Shown one piece after another: positions 1 through 6,100 of a stretch of DNA of 9,185 nt (within the stretch, counting starts at the first letter, position 1; every line of letters starts with the position of its first letter). The position numbers and the translations under genes were made by a program. Source of the DNA: Planctomycetota bacterium (GTDB lineage: Bacteria; Planctomycetota; Phycisphaerae; UBA1845); contig JADFRO010000099.1 of NCBI GenBank assembly GCA_022561255.1, forward strand, positions 1-9,185, given 5' to 3'. The notes below the pieces were generated by a model that did no database searches, was not told where the DNA came from, and saw only the letters and a program-made list of their open reading frames with translations.

Positions 1-41
1 GGCGTTTGCTGCGAGAAACGCTCAAAGACAGGGTGGCGTAG
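1..41 (+). CDS. C-terminal end of a probable ECF RNA polymerase sigma factor (partial)
   Basis: The frame from base 3 to the TAG at 39-41 encodes RLLRETLKDRVA and a stop. That resembles the basic, leucine-rich end of region 4.2 in ECF sigma factors, where the last helix runs on after the DNA-recognition helix. The gene lies immediately before a membrane protein with anti-sigma architecture and is separated from it by only one to four bases, the normal layout of a sigma/anti-sigma pair. Only 12 residues are visible, so the call rests mainly on context. The competing frame that ends at the TGA at 44-46 reads AFAARNAQRQGGVE and looks less like a known family. Confidence 0.5.
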   Translation, partial: RLLRETLKDRVA

Positions 42-45
42 AGTG

Positions 46-642
46 ATGTCAAACATTGATGAAAATCTCGAACGGTTGATCGTCCGCTCGCTCGACGGCG
101 ACTTGAGCGAGGATGAGCAACTGATCCTCGACCGTGAGCTGATTCGCAATCCCGACGCCCTTCGGTTGATGGAGGAATACGGATCGATCGACAGGCTCGC
201 CGTAGCCTCACTGGAGGCGCTTGTGTGCAACGACGACTTCCATGTCGAAGCGCCCTCTGAGATCGGCGCGCAGCGCGAGCCGCGCGGGCGGAATCATCGT
301 GGTTGGATGTTGGTTTCGGGGGCGATTGCAGCGGCGCTGCTCGCCATTGTGATTCCACGCTCCGCGAGCCTGCCGCTCGAAAAAGGTGGGGGCATCGTCG
401 AGCAGGCTGCACCGACGACGCCCCGTGACTTTCCGGGAGTGCGCGACCTACAGAATCAGGGCATGATGCATTCAGTGGCCAATGGCGTTTCGCGTCCTGC
501 GGTCCAGCGGAGAACCGGGCGCGATTTGATTGGCGTCATCGGAGACGACGGCAATCTGTATTGGATTGAGGTGGAGCGAACGCGCACCGTTCGTTTTCCA
601 CAGAGAAGGCGCTTAGAAGGCGGCGGCCCCGGAGAGCTGTAA
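46..642 (+). CDS. Single-pass membrane protein, probable anti-sigma factor
   Basis: This 198-residue protein has a cytoplasmic helical N-terminus (about residues 1-60, with LDGDLSEDEQ near 16-25), one membrane helix at about 86-104 (GWMLVSGAIAAALLAIVIP), and a roughly 95-residue outer part ending in a conserved-looking DLIGVIGDDGNLYWIEVE stretch (160-177). This is the layout of anti-sigma factors that hold an ECF sigma at the membrane. The zinc-binding HxxxCxxC motif of classical members is absent: the only cysteine is C61. Planctomycete anti-sigma-like proteins often lack it. ATG at 46 is preferred because GGGTGG at 31-36 sits nine bases upstream; GTG at 43 is in frame and also possible. It probably belongs to one operon with the upstream sigma fragment and the downstream PDZ gene. 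A generic membrane protein cannot be excluded. Confidence 0.6.
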   Translation: MSNIDENLERLIVRSLDGDLSEDEQLILDRELIRNPDALRLMEEYGSIDRLAVASLEALVCNDDFHVEAPSEIGAQREPRGRNHRGWMLVSGAIAAALLAIVIPRSASLPLEKGGGIVEQAAPTTPRDFPGVRDLQNQGMMHSVANGVSRPAVQRRTGRDLIGVIGDDGNLYWIEVERTRTVRFPQRRRLEGGGPGEL

Positions 643-694
643 CGGCTCGCACGAACCGGCTGTAATCGTTGGCGGGTAATCCGCGAAACTGATC

Positions 695-707
695 CTCCTG
701 AAAGGAG
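695..707 (+). promoter_or_regulatory. Hairpin enclosing the Shine-Dalgarno of the PDZ gene
   Basis: CTCCT at 695-699 is perfectly complementary to AGGAG at 703-707, with a GAA triloop between them. AGGAG is the ribosome binding site for the ATG at 714 (six-base gap) or 717 (nine-base gap). Folding would hide it, so initiation could depend on translation of the upstream gene, on temperature or on a helper RNA. The stem is short (five pairs) and may be marginal; an alternative AACT/AGTT pairing at 687-690 and 706-709 competes with it. Confidence 0.4.
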
Positions 708-713
708 TTAACA

Positions 714-2198
714 ATGATGAAAATTGTGTTCATGCAACTTTTGGTGGCGGCGATGCCCTATTGGCTGTCGTCGGGAGCTGCGCAAGCGGGCGACGGTGAC
801 GTTGTGCTCACCGGTGATCCATCGATCTTCGTGGTCAAGTGTGGTTCGGACGATGGGGCTGATGGTGACGAGGCCGTCCTACACGTGCACGCTGCGACGG
901 CAGGGGTCGGCGCGACTTTCGTCGTTGCGGTCGCAGGGACTGAGGACGACGGGCGTAGCTCGGGTCGCAAGTTTCGCGTTAAGAGACTAGTCCGGATTGC
1001 TGGGGTCGGTGACGTAGAGAACATGCCATGGCTTGGCGTTTCGATTGGCGACGTGTCGAGCAGCATGACGGCTCAGTTGAGGCTTGACGGACGTGGCGTC
1101 CTGGTTCGGAACGTTGTCGACGGAAGTCCGGCGGACAAGGCCGGGATCGAAGCGCACGACATCATCATCTCTCTCGACGGGGATGACGTCGACACCGGTC
1201 GGCTTCTCGAAGTTCTTGCGACACACGATCCGGACGACACCGTGACGGTCGTCGTCCTTCGAGGTGGGGTAGAGGTGAATGTTTCGGTAACGCTCGGTAC
1301 GCGCGGCGAAAGCCCGGGTGTGAATTTCTCGTGGAAGTTCGAGGGCGATCCGACGGCTGAAATTGAGGATCGGATTCACACACGTGGACGGTTCATGTTC
1401 AAGGATGACGAAGGAATCTGGACGATGAAGGATCTGGGAGATCTTGACGAACTCAAGAACCTGCCCGTCAACATCCGGATGTTCCTCCCCAAGGCCGGTA
1501 GCCGGTCGACTCGGGTGTTCATCGAAGGCGGAAACAAAATCGTCAAGACGAAGGTCGAGCGTGATGGCACAGCCATCGCGATCGTGCAGGATGGCGATGG
1601 TGAAATCACGGTGACGCGTACGGACGACGACGGCGAGGAAGTGACGGTCGAGTACGACTCCAAAGAGGCGCTTCAAGAGGGTGACGAGGAAGCATTCGAT
1701 CTCCTTTACGACGCGGGCAACTTCGCGTTCGGCGAGATTCATCTCGACGGTCTCGGAGAGGGTGCGTTTGCATTCGACTTCGACTTCGACTTTGATGCCG
1801 ATGCCTTCCACGAGAAGGCGATGGAATGGCGCGTTCGCCTGGACGAGGGCCTGGGAGATGCCCATGAGGCGTTCGCGCGGGCGATGGAGGAATTCGAGCA
1901 CGTCAAAGAACAGCTCGAGGCCGCCGGCGGCTCGGCCTCGCTCGAGCAGTTCGAGCATCTCAAGGAGCTTTTTGCGGACGAAGATGGTGTCGTGAGGTTC
2001 GGGCCGCTGCACGCGATCGCGCGTATCGGTGGGAAACCCAAACAGAGTTTCGAGGTGCGTACGGATGGGACGATCGAAGTTCGGATTCGCAGGGGCGATT
2101 CGGAGCTGGTTCGCCTGTTCTCAGATGAAGATGATCTCGCCGATCGCGATCCGGAACTAGCCAAGAAGTTCCGCAAGCTGATGGGCGACGCCGAATAA
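714..2198 (+). CDS. Secreted acidic PDZ-domain protein
   Basis: This 494-residue protein starts with a signal peptide: a short basic start, a hydrophobic stretch, and a likely signal peptidase I site after AQA at residue 25. It should therefore act outside the cytoplasmic membrane. One PDZ domain covers about residues 105-197 (PWLGVSIG at the ligand-binding loop, GSPADKAGI at 137-145, DIIISLDGDDV at 149-159). That is the DegP/HtrA type, but there is no upstream trypsin-like domain and no visible protease catalytic motif. The remaining 300 residues are strongly acidic, with an FDFDFDFDAD run at 354-363 and a helical, coiled-coil-like segment at about 365-422. The AAAGGAG at 701-707 supports the start. 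It follows the anti-sigma gene by 71 bases and is closed by a strong terminator. I infer an envelope partner or substrate sensor of the sigma/anti-sigma pair; its real ligand is unknown. Confidence 0.75.
   Translation: MMKIVFMQLLVAAMPYWLSSGAAQAGDGDVVLTGDPSIFVVKCGSDDGADGDEAVLHVHAATAGVGATFVVAVAGTEDDGRSSGRKFRVKRLVRIAGVGDVENMPWLGVSIGDVSSSMTAQLRLDGRGVLVRNVVDGSPADKAGIEAHDIIISLDGDDVDTGRLLEVLATHDPDDTVTVVVLRGGVEVNVSVTLGTRGESPGVNFSWKFEGDPTAEIEDRIHTRGRFMFKDDEGIWTMKDLGDLDELKNLPVNIRMFLPKAGSRSTRVFIEGGNKIVKTKVERDGTAIAIVQDGDGEITVTRTDDDGEEVTVEYDSKEALQEGDEEAFDLLYDAGNFAFGEIHLDGLGEGAFAFDFDFDFDADAFHEKAMEWRVRLDEGLGDAHEAFARAMEEFEHVKEQLEAAGGSASLEQFEHLKELFADEDGVVRFGPLHAIARIGGKPKQSFEVRTDGTIEVRIRRGDSELVRLFSDEDDLADRDPELAKKFRKLMGDAE
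1773..1796 (+). repeat. Short in-frame tandem repeat encoding FDFDFDFD
   Basis: Four consecutive six-base units close to TTCGAC (the last is TTTGAT) encode four Phe-Asp pairs in the acidic part of the PDZ protein. Alternating aromatic and acidic residues could form an amphipathic beta strand with one charged face. Such short repeats can change in copy number by slippage, so the copy number may differ between strains. Confidence 0.7.
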
Positions 2199-2239
2199 GT
2201 GGACGCGGCTCGTCGCACACGAGTCCGATGAGGTACCAG

Positions 2240-2275
2240 CGGCGGGCATCGCACCGGGCGATGTCCGCCGTTTTT
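2240..2275 (+). terminator. Rho-independent terminator of the PDZ operon
   Basis: A 13-bp stem (2240-2252 with 2258-2270, CGGCGGGCATCGC against GCGATGTCCGCCG, one G-U pair) closes a five-base loop ACCGG and is followed at once by TTTTT at 2271-2275. It begins 41 bases after the PDZ stop codon. The T-run is only on the + strand side, so it serves this operon and not the convergent DUF362 gene. Confidence 0.9.
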
Positions 2276-2298
2276 GATTCCAGCGATCACCGACCAAG

Positions 2299-2317
2299 GC
2301 GCGGGTCACGCCCGCGC
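2299..2317 (-). other. Hairpin overlapping the DUF362 stop codon
   Basis: GCGCGGG at 2299-2305 pairs perfectly with CCCGCGC at 2311-2317 around the loop TCACG, which contains the stop codon of the DUF362 gene on the - strand. No T-run follows on either strand, so it is not a classical terminator. It could stabilise the 3' end of the mRNA or slow transcription where the two operons converge, or it may be chance in GC-rich DNA. Confidence 0.3.
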
Positions 2318-3343
2318 GATGCCTCGAAGATGCGGCTGATCGATGAGCTCGAAGCGCGTTCGCAACGTGTCGATCTGCTCGCCCCGTTGTCGGAGGTTTT
2401 GTTCTTGTATCGGCCCCAGCTTTCCCGAAGAGCCGGAAAGATAGCCGATGGCATAGGGGTTGAGTTCCATGATTCGTGCGCACGTGGCGTCAACCGAGGG
2501 AAGATTGCGCCCAATGACCAGGCAGCCGACGTTCTTGGGCGTTCCCAGGATGGGGCCGTCACCTTCCATGCCGACCACGGCGTCGACGATGGCGAGCGAT
2601 GGTTTGACCGTTGCATTGATGTCGAGGATGGACTCGGAAATGCCGGCGTAGTGCAGTGCGTTCTTGGGCCAACCGTAGACGACACCGGGCATCACACCGA
2701 ACATGTTCTTCATTGCGCAGGTCACACCGACCCAGTGATGCGTTTTGAGTTTGGGCATCGAAACGACCCAGTCAGCTTTCATCAGCGTCTTGGGGAGAAA
2801 GAGCGGTCCCAGCTTGGACCAAGTTCCCGCGTTGTCGACGGAGACGAAATCGTCGTGGTTGAGATCAACGAACGAAAGCCCAGCCTCGGTAAGCGCCGTT
2901 GCGAATCCCGATTCGTCCAGGACCAACACGCTGTCGCGCCGATGTCCCTGTCCCTCAGCGACAACGATCTCAGCCGCGTCGAGCCGTCGAAAGACCTCAG
3001 CCGCCGCGACCACGACCACGGGATTCGTGTTAATGTGGCTTTCACCTCTTGCGGTTTCGACAAGGTTGGGCTTCAGCAGGATTCGCTTTCCGCGTATCTG
3101 GGAACGGGTAACGCCCAGCTCGGTGAGCCCTGCGTGAATAACGCCAACGAGATCGGCGTCGTACCCCGCCGCCTTACCGATGAACACGTCGGCACGCAGC
3201 CCACCTTCGTTTTGCGAGGCGTAGCGAAGTGCGGTAGCCGCACCGCCGCCGAGCAGCACGGCGGCGCCGGCACCGAGCACGTCGCGTCGCGTGGGTTGCC
3301 AGCGTTCTTTCTGGGGATTGCAGGCGTCTCTTGAATCACTCAT
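2306..3343 (-). CDS. DUF362 domain protein with Tat-type export signal
   Basis: This 345-residue protein begins with an N-region ending in TRRDVLG (18-24) followed by a hydrophobic, glycine/alanine-rich stretch (about 25-39). That matches a twin-arginine signal, so the protein is likely exported already folded, possibly with a cofactor. The body carries DUF362 hallmarks: KPNLV at 91-95, PKLKTHHWVGVTCAMKN at 197-213 followed by GVMPG, and DAVVGMEGDGP at 254-264 with a following NVGCLVIGRN. DUF362 proteins have no settled biochemical role; some carry iron-sulphur domains, but no ferredoxin-type cysteine cluster is seen here. The start codon overlaps the stop of the upstream cyclase-fold gene by eight bases (ATGAGTGA), which implies translational coupling and a shared task. 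The family call is firm; the function is unknown. Confidence 0.88.
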   Translation of the reverse strand: MSDSRDACNPQKERWQPTRRDVLGAGAAVLLGGGAATALRYASQNEGGLRADVFIGKAAGYDADLVGVIHAGLTELGVTRSQIRGKRILLKPNLVETARGESHINTNPVVVVAAAEVFRRLDAAEIVVAEGQGHRRDSVLVLDESGFATALTEAGLSFVDLNHDDFVSVDNAGTWSKLGPLFLPKTLMKADWVVSMPKLKTHHWVGVTCAMKNMFGVMPGVVYGWPKNALHYAGISESILDINATVKPSLAIVDAVVGMEGDGPILGTPKNVGCLVIGRNLPSVDATCARIMELNPYAIGYLSGSSGKLGPIQEQNLRQRGEQIDTLRTRFELIDQPHLRGIARA

Positions 3344-4286
3344 CGGTCCGGCTCGTCATCGAAGTCGCTTCGTTTCGCGGTGGAGAGAACGGCGACAGCT
3401 CACCGTCGCCCGACGCGGCGAGAAGTAGCAGGGCGTTTTCGAGCGGACTCGGTGCGTCTTGTGATTGCATGGCGGCGCTTCGTGCCAGCCAGGCGTCCGC
3501 CTCCCTCGGCCGATCGTGCCAAGTAGTGAGTCCGATTAATCCCCAAGCGAGCGAGACAGCCGAGGTCATCCCGCGCAACTCCTTCGCGAGGTATTCGATG
3601 CTCGCATCGACGTTGGCGTTGCGCTGTTCACCGGCGAGGCCCGTCAAGACGATTCCCGTCGGTGCGGGAAACGGACGCAGGAGCGCTGCGAACATCCGCC
3701 GGTTACCGTAGTTCCAGCCGCCTCCGTCGATCATTCGATCGTAGATGAGCGCGACGGCCTCGCGATACCGCGTGTGTTCCTGTTGCTTGGCGGCACGGAG
3801 AGCCATTAACGCGTAGGCCGTGGGTTCAACCCACGTGTGCGTACCGTCGACCCATGGCCAGCCCGTGAGTGTGGTGTTGTGACCGTATACATTGGGATCG
3901 GCGCGAAAGGCTGTCCCTTGCGCCGAGAACAACCAGTCGATCGCCCTCGTCGCGTTGGTCCGATGGCGCTCCCGTGCCGCGTCGCTCGCCTTTAGCCACG
4001 CGAGCGCGGCGAGACCCGTCGGCCACGACGCCGAAGGTGTCTGCGAGGACACCGCCACGCGCCCATCGGCAAGTTGCATCTTTGCGAGGCGCGCGAGCCC
4101 TGCGTCGGTAAGCGCGTTGCTGACGCCGTGGGTTCCTAGTGCAAGACATGCCAAAGCGGTCGGCTCGGCCGCGGGAGCTGTGTCGACGCGGTAGCCCCAG
4201 CCTCCGTGCGGATTAGCGGACGCTGTCAGCTGATCAACGAGGGATTCTGTTAATTGCTCAGACACCGGCGCAGTATCGTCCTGCAC
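3336..4286 (-). CDS. Squalene cyclase/prenyltransferase-type alpha-barrel repeat protein
   Basis: This 316-residue protein has no signal peptide or membrane helix, so it is probably cytoplasmic. It is built from repeated helical pairs with the glycine- and tryptophan-rich turns of the terpene cyclase/prenyltransferase fold: GGWGYR at 28-33, EPTALACLAL at 41-50, WPTGLAALAWL at 88-98, WVEPTAYALMAL at 152-163 and GGGWNYGN at 188-195. The (W/A)xEPTA element occurs twice. The DXDD proton-donor motif of squalene-hopene cyclases is missing, and the length is about half of theirs, so it is probably not a hopanoid-forming cyclase. The start is GTG; an in-frame TGA lies a few codons upstream and no strong Shine-Dalgarno is visible, so the exact start is less certain. 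It is the first gene of a pair with the DUF362 gene. Substrate and activity are unknown. Confidence 0.75.
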   Translation of the reverse strand: MQDDTAPVSEQLTESLVDQLTASANPHGGWGYRVDTAPAAEPTALACLALGTHGVSNALTDAGLARLAKMQLADGRVAVSSQTPSASWPTGLAALAWLKASDAARERHRTNATRAIDWLFSAQGTAFRADPNVYGHNTTLTGWPWVDGTHTWVEPTAYALMALRAAKQQEHTRYREAVALIYDRMIDGGGWNYGNRRMFAALLRPFPAPTGIVLTGLAGEQRNANVDASIEYLAKELRGMTSAVSLAWGLIGLTTWHDRPREADAWLARSAAMQSQDAPSPLENALLLLAASGDGELSPFSPPRNEATSMTSRTDE

Positions 4287-4360
4287 TTCATGGGTCTTGA
4301 ACGAAGCGGCTCACGGGTTGGTACGGGCACGCGTCAACATTCCGATAAGCCTTGCCCGCT

Positions 4361-4388
4361 AGCATAGAGTACAGGTTTTCCGGTTGAA
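4361..4388 (-). promoter_or_regulatory. Candidate promoter for the cyclase-fold/DUF362 pair
   Basis: Read on the - strand, TTCAAC (4388-4383) and TATGCT (4366-4361) are separated by 16 bases and give a weak sigma-70-like pair about 75 bases before the GTG at 4286. The match is partial, and planctomycete promoter consensus is poorly known. Confidence 0.22.
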
Positions 4389-4398
4389 CGGTTTGCAT

Positions 4399-4428
4399 TT
4401 GACTCCGGCGTATTCGATCTTGTTTATG
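4399..4428 (+). promoter_or_regulatory. Candidate promoter for the first Flp pilin
   Basis: TTGACT at 4399-4404 is a good -35 match, and TTTATG at 4423-4428 is a weak -10 at a spacing of 18. It lies about 75 bases before the pilin ATG in the 218-base divergent gap (4287-4504), where a promoter is expected because the neighbouring operon is transcribed the other way. Confidence 0.3.
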
Positions 4429-4504
4429 GATGCATATCGAAGTGTCCCCGTACGGGCGCCAGGCCGCCGGTACAGGTCCATAGTAGTGGGAAAGGGGCGA
4501 TCTG

Positions 4505-4693
4505 ATGTTTGCCCGATTGGAACGAGTTAAGCGTTTTCTGCGCTCGGAAGACGGTCCAACAGCGGTAGAGTACGCGATCCTGATCGCGGTGATCTGCGTT
4601 GCGGTCATCGGTGCGATGAGTTCGTTCGGCGTACATATGGAAGCGATTTACACGAACATCGATAGCACCGTCCCGACCGGAGCGGGATCTTGA
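4505..4693 (+). CDS. flp: Flp-family type IVb pilin (copy 1)
   Basis: This 62-residue prepilin is the structural subunit type of Tad/Flp pili. It has a basic leader of 17 residues (MFARLERVKRFLRSEDG), then PTAVEYA, with the conserved glutamate at +5 of the mature chain (E22) and tyrosine at +6. A hydrophobic helix runs over about 24-40, followed by a short polar tail ending in TNIDSTVPTG. Cleavage is expected after G17 by the A24 peptidase encoded downstream. AAGGGG at 4492-4497 gives a Shine-Dalgarno seven bases before the ATG. C31 lies inside the helix, which is unusual. The second pilin gene downstream has the same leader length and a similar tail, so the two are paralogues. The protein could be a minor pilin or a variant of the main subunit. 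Confidence 0.9.
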   Translation: MFARLERVKRFLRSEDGPTAVEYAILIAVICVAVIGAMSSFGVHMEAIYTNIDSTVPTGAGS

Positions 4694-5127
4694 GTTCGCT
4701 CTCGGTCGGCGGATCGGCGGTGGACGCTTGGTTTGGCGTCGAGATGACCGCGTGGGTCGCCCGTGGCGTTCGGGGTGTACGGGCGCGCTGGGATCAAAAC
4801 TCCGAGGTAATCTTTTGACCGGGGAAGCGCGCGTATTGTAGGCTGGAAGTAGCGTCGTATGTGGGGTGCTGCGCGCCCTAGGCGGGGTTGGGGGAGAAGG
4901 ATTCCGTTCCAACGGCGTATCCCCCGGAAGGATCATTCGATCGACATGGCTTTGCTGTCGGTTTGCGGGACGTCGTCCGAGGGCGGCGCTGACTGGACAA
5001 GCACGTGCTCGGATCCCCTGGAGGACCGGGTCGTATAGAAGGAGGGGTCAGGCCCGGCGACGGGTTCTGAGCGGCCTCAAAATCAATCTGGACCTTCCAT
5101 TGGGTCCACATGAAACAGGAGTCTAAG
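4694..5127 (+). other. 434-base non-coding gap between the two pilin genes
   Basis: No convincing gene is present. At 4792-4820 GGATCAAAA and TTTTGACC form an imperfect inverted repeat, and TTGACC (4815-4820) with TAGGCT (4839-4844) at 18-base spacing is a possible promoter for the second pilin. At 4890-4925 GGGGGA pairs with TCCCCC around an inner CCGTT/AACGG stem (4904-4908 with 4911-4915), giving a two-tier hairpin. If the promoter is real, the second pilin mRNA has a leader of nearly 280 bases. The motifs do not match any riboswitch class that I can recognise. Confidence 0.4.
5117..5121 (+). promoter_or_regulatory. Ribosome binding site fixing the start of the second pilin
   Basis: AGGAG lies six bases before the ATG at 5128. 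The in-frame ATG at 5110 has no such site and would place the binding site inside the coding region. Using 5128 also gives a 17-residue leader identical in length to that of copy 1. Confidence 0.8.
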
Positions 5128-5319
5128 ATGAATGCATTTTTGACGCGCGCCAAGAGTTTTTTGAAGTCCGAAGAAGGCCCGACGGCGACTGAGTACGCTG
5201 TCATGCTCGCCCTGATTATCATCGTCGCACTGGGCGCGATTACCGGGCTGGGTACCACCGTCAACGACATCTTCACGAACGTCGACACCAGCTTGCCGAC
5301 AGGCACCTCCGGCCCCTAA
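5128..5319 (+). CDS. flp: Flp-family type IVb pilin (copy 2)
   Basis: This 63-residue prepilin has a leader of 17 residues ending in KSEEG, then PTATEYA with the key glutamate at +5 (E22) and tyrosine at +6. A strongly hydrophobic helix covers about 24-42 (AVMLALIIIVALGAITGLG), and the tail DIFTNVDTSLPTG parallels copy 1. It has no cysteine and a more uniform helix than copy 1, closer to the usual major-pilin pattern, so it may be the main subunit. It has its own strong ribosome binding site and is set apart by long gaps on both sides, which suits separate high-level expression. Processing is expected after G17. Confidence 0.92.
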   Translation: MNAFLTRAKSFLKSEEGPTATEYAVMLALIIIVALGAITGLGTTVNDIFTNVDTSLPTGTSGP

Positions 5320-5542
5320 GCGAAGGCTTGGTGTAGTTCGTTTTCAGGTGATCGCCTGAGGCGGGCTGCATCGCTGGACACGCGGACCCGTCGGGTGTCG
5401 TCCCTGGTGGCGGCACCCGATGCCGCGCGCCCGGTGCCTCTCAGCAGAGCACCGCAGCGTGTGGTTGTATCGTAAGCTCGAGCGTAGGCCGTTGATTCGT
5501 GTACGGATTCCTTCGCCGAGAGACAGGCCGGAGCAGACTCAA
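5320..5542 (+). other. 223-base gap before the prepilin peptidase gene
   Basis: No gene is supported here. TCAGGT at 5344-5349 can pair with GCCTGA (one G-U pair) around a GATC loop, and GCGGCA at 5410-5415 pairs perfectly with TGCCGC at 5421-5426 around CCCGA. Neither is followed by a T-run. They could be processing or attenuation structures that separate abundant pilin mRNA from the peptidase gene, but chance pairing in GC-rich DNA is also possible. Confidence 0.3.
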
Positions 5543-6097
5543 ATGGACCCAGCCTTTTGGAACGCCACTTGCGCCATTCTTATCCCAGGTATCTTGCTGG
5601 CATCATGGATCGATTATTCGCAAAAGCGCGTACCGAACTGGCTTAACCTGACGTTGATTCTTGTGGGACTGGCCGTTCAGGCATGGTTCTTCGGATGGTC
5701 GGGCGTTGCAACGGGGATGTTGGGACTGCTCACGGGGTTTGGTCTGCTAATCGTACCGTGGATGATGAACGGTATGGGAGCGGGCGATGTGAAGCTGATG
5801 GCGGCCATCGGCGTATGGCTTGGCCCGCTTTTGACGCTCTATTCGTTCGGCCTGGGCGCCATGATCGGCGGAGTCACCGCCGTTGCAATGATCATGTCGA
5901 CGGGGCGCTTGCGAATGGCTTGCGTTAACATCGGGCTCATCATTGCAAAGTGCTCGTCTCGAGAGACGGTTTTCAGTGACGTGGGGTCGGCGAAGAGTTT
6001 CGGCGTGACCTCGCAACTGCTGCCTTACGGCGTGCCGCTTGCAGGAGGTACGCTGATCGTTATGGCAGCTCGAACGTTCGGATGGTGGGGGATCTAG
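5543..6097 (+). CDS. cpaA: Prepilin peptidase, A24 family (TadV/CpaA)
   Basis: This 184-residue integral membrane aspartyl protease is expected to cut the leader peptides of the two Flp pilins and TadE on the cytoplasmic side. The two catalytic aspartates are visible: D24 in SWIDYSQKRVPNWLN, matching the usual D...(I/V)PN element, and D82 in the GxGD motif GAGDVKL at 79-85. Hydrophobic segments lie at about 8-22, 36-52, 55-73, 86-101, 103-118 and 160-178, and the conserved LPYGVPLAGG is at 160-169. The length fits the short, methylase-free TadV/CpaA type. ATG at 5543 is chosen because GGAG at 5530-5533 sits nine bases upstream and the membrane protein begins there; an upstream in-frame ATG at 5420 adds 41 charged residues without a ribosome site. 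It ends three bases before tadE. Confidence 0.9.
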   Translation: MDPAFWNATCAILIPGILLASWIDYSQKRVPNWLNLTLILVGLAVQAWFFGWSGVATGMLGLLTGFGLLIVPWMMNGMGAGDVKLMAAIGVWLGPLLTLYSFGLGAMIGGVTAVAMIMSTGRLRMACVNIGLIIAKCSSRETVFSDVGSAKSFGVTSQLLPYGVPLAGGTLIVMAARTFGWWGI

Positions 6098-6100
6098 ACC

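Noticed and set aside
987..2012. A 341-codon open frame on the - strand inside the PDZ gene
   Set aside because: It is antisense to a gene with a signal peptide, a PDZ domain, a good ribosome site and a terminator. Its translation shows no recognisable family and arises from GC-rich codon bias.
2228..3334. A 368-codon open frame on the + strand across the DUF362 gene
   Set aside because: The opposite strand encodes clear DUF362 motifs and a Tat signal. This frame shows no domain and would run through the terminator of the PDZ operon.
3336..4286. Squalene-hopene cyclase as the exact function of the alpha-barrel protein
   Set aside because: No DXDD motif and only about half the normal length, so only the fold is supported.
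4424..4936. A 170-codon - strand frame covering the first pilin, and a similar 142-codon frame over the second (4878-5306)
   Set aside because: Both are shadows of the Flp genes. The pilin frames carry the conserved processing motif and ribosome sites; the antisense frames show no domain.
4866..5126. An 86-codon + strand frame between the two pilins
   Set aside because: Arginine-rich composition of non-coding GC-rich DNA, no ribosome site, no family resemblance, and it runs through the hairpins and into the second pilin's leader.
5110..5127. An upstream start (ATG at 5110) for the second pilin
   Set aside because: No ribosome site precedes it, and AGGAG would fall inside the coding part. 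Starting at 5128 gives a leader equal in length to that of the first pilin.
4694..5127. A cyclic-di-GMP riboswitch in the pilin leader
   Set aside because: Such a switch would make sense for pili, but I could not find the conserved core bases of the known class I motif.
5344..5359. Small hairpin TCAGGTGATCGCCTGA after the second pilin as a terminator
   Set aside because: Short stem with no T-run after it; the run of T lies before it on the + strand.
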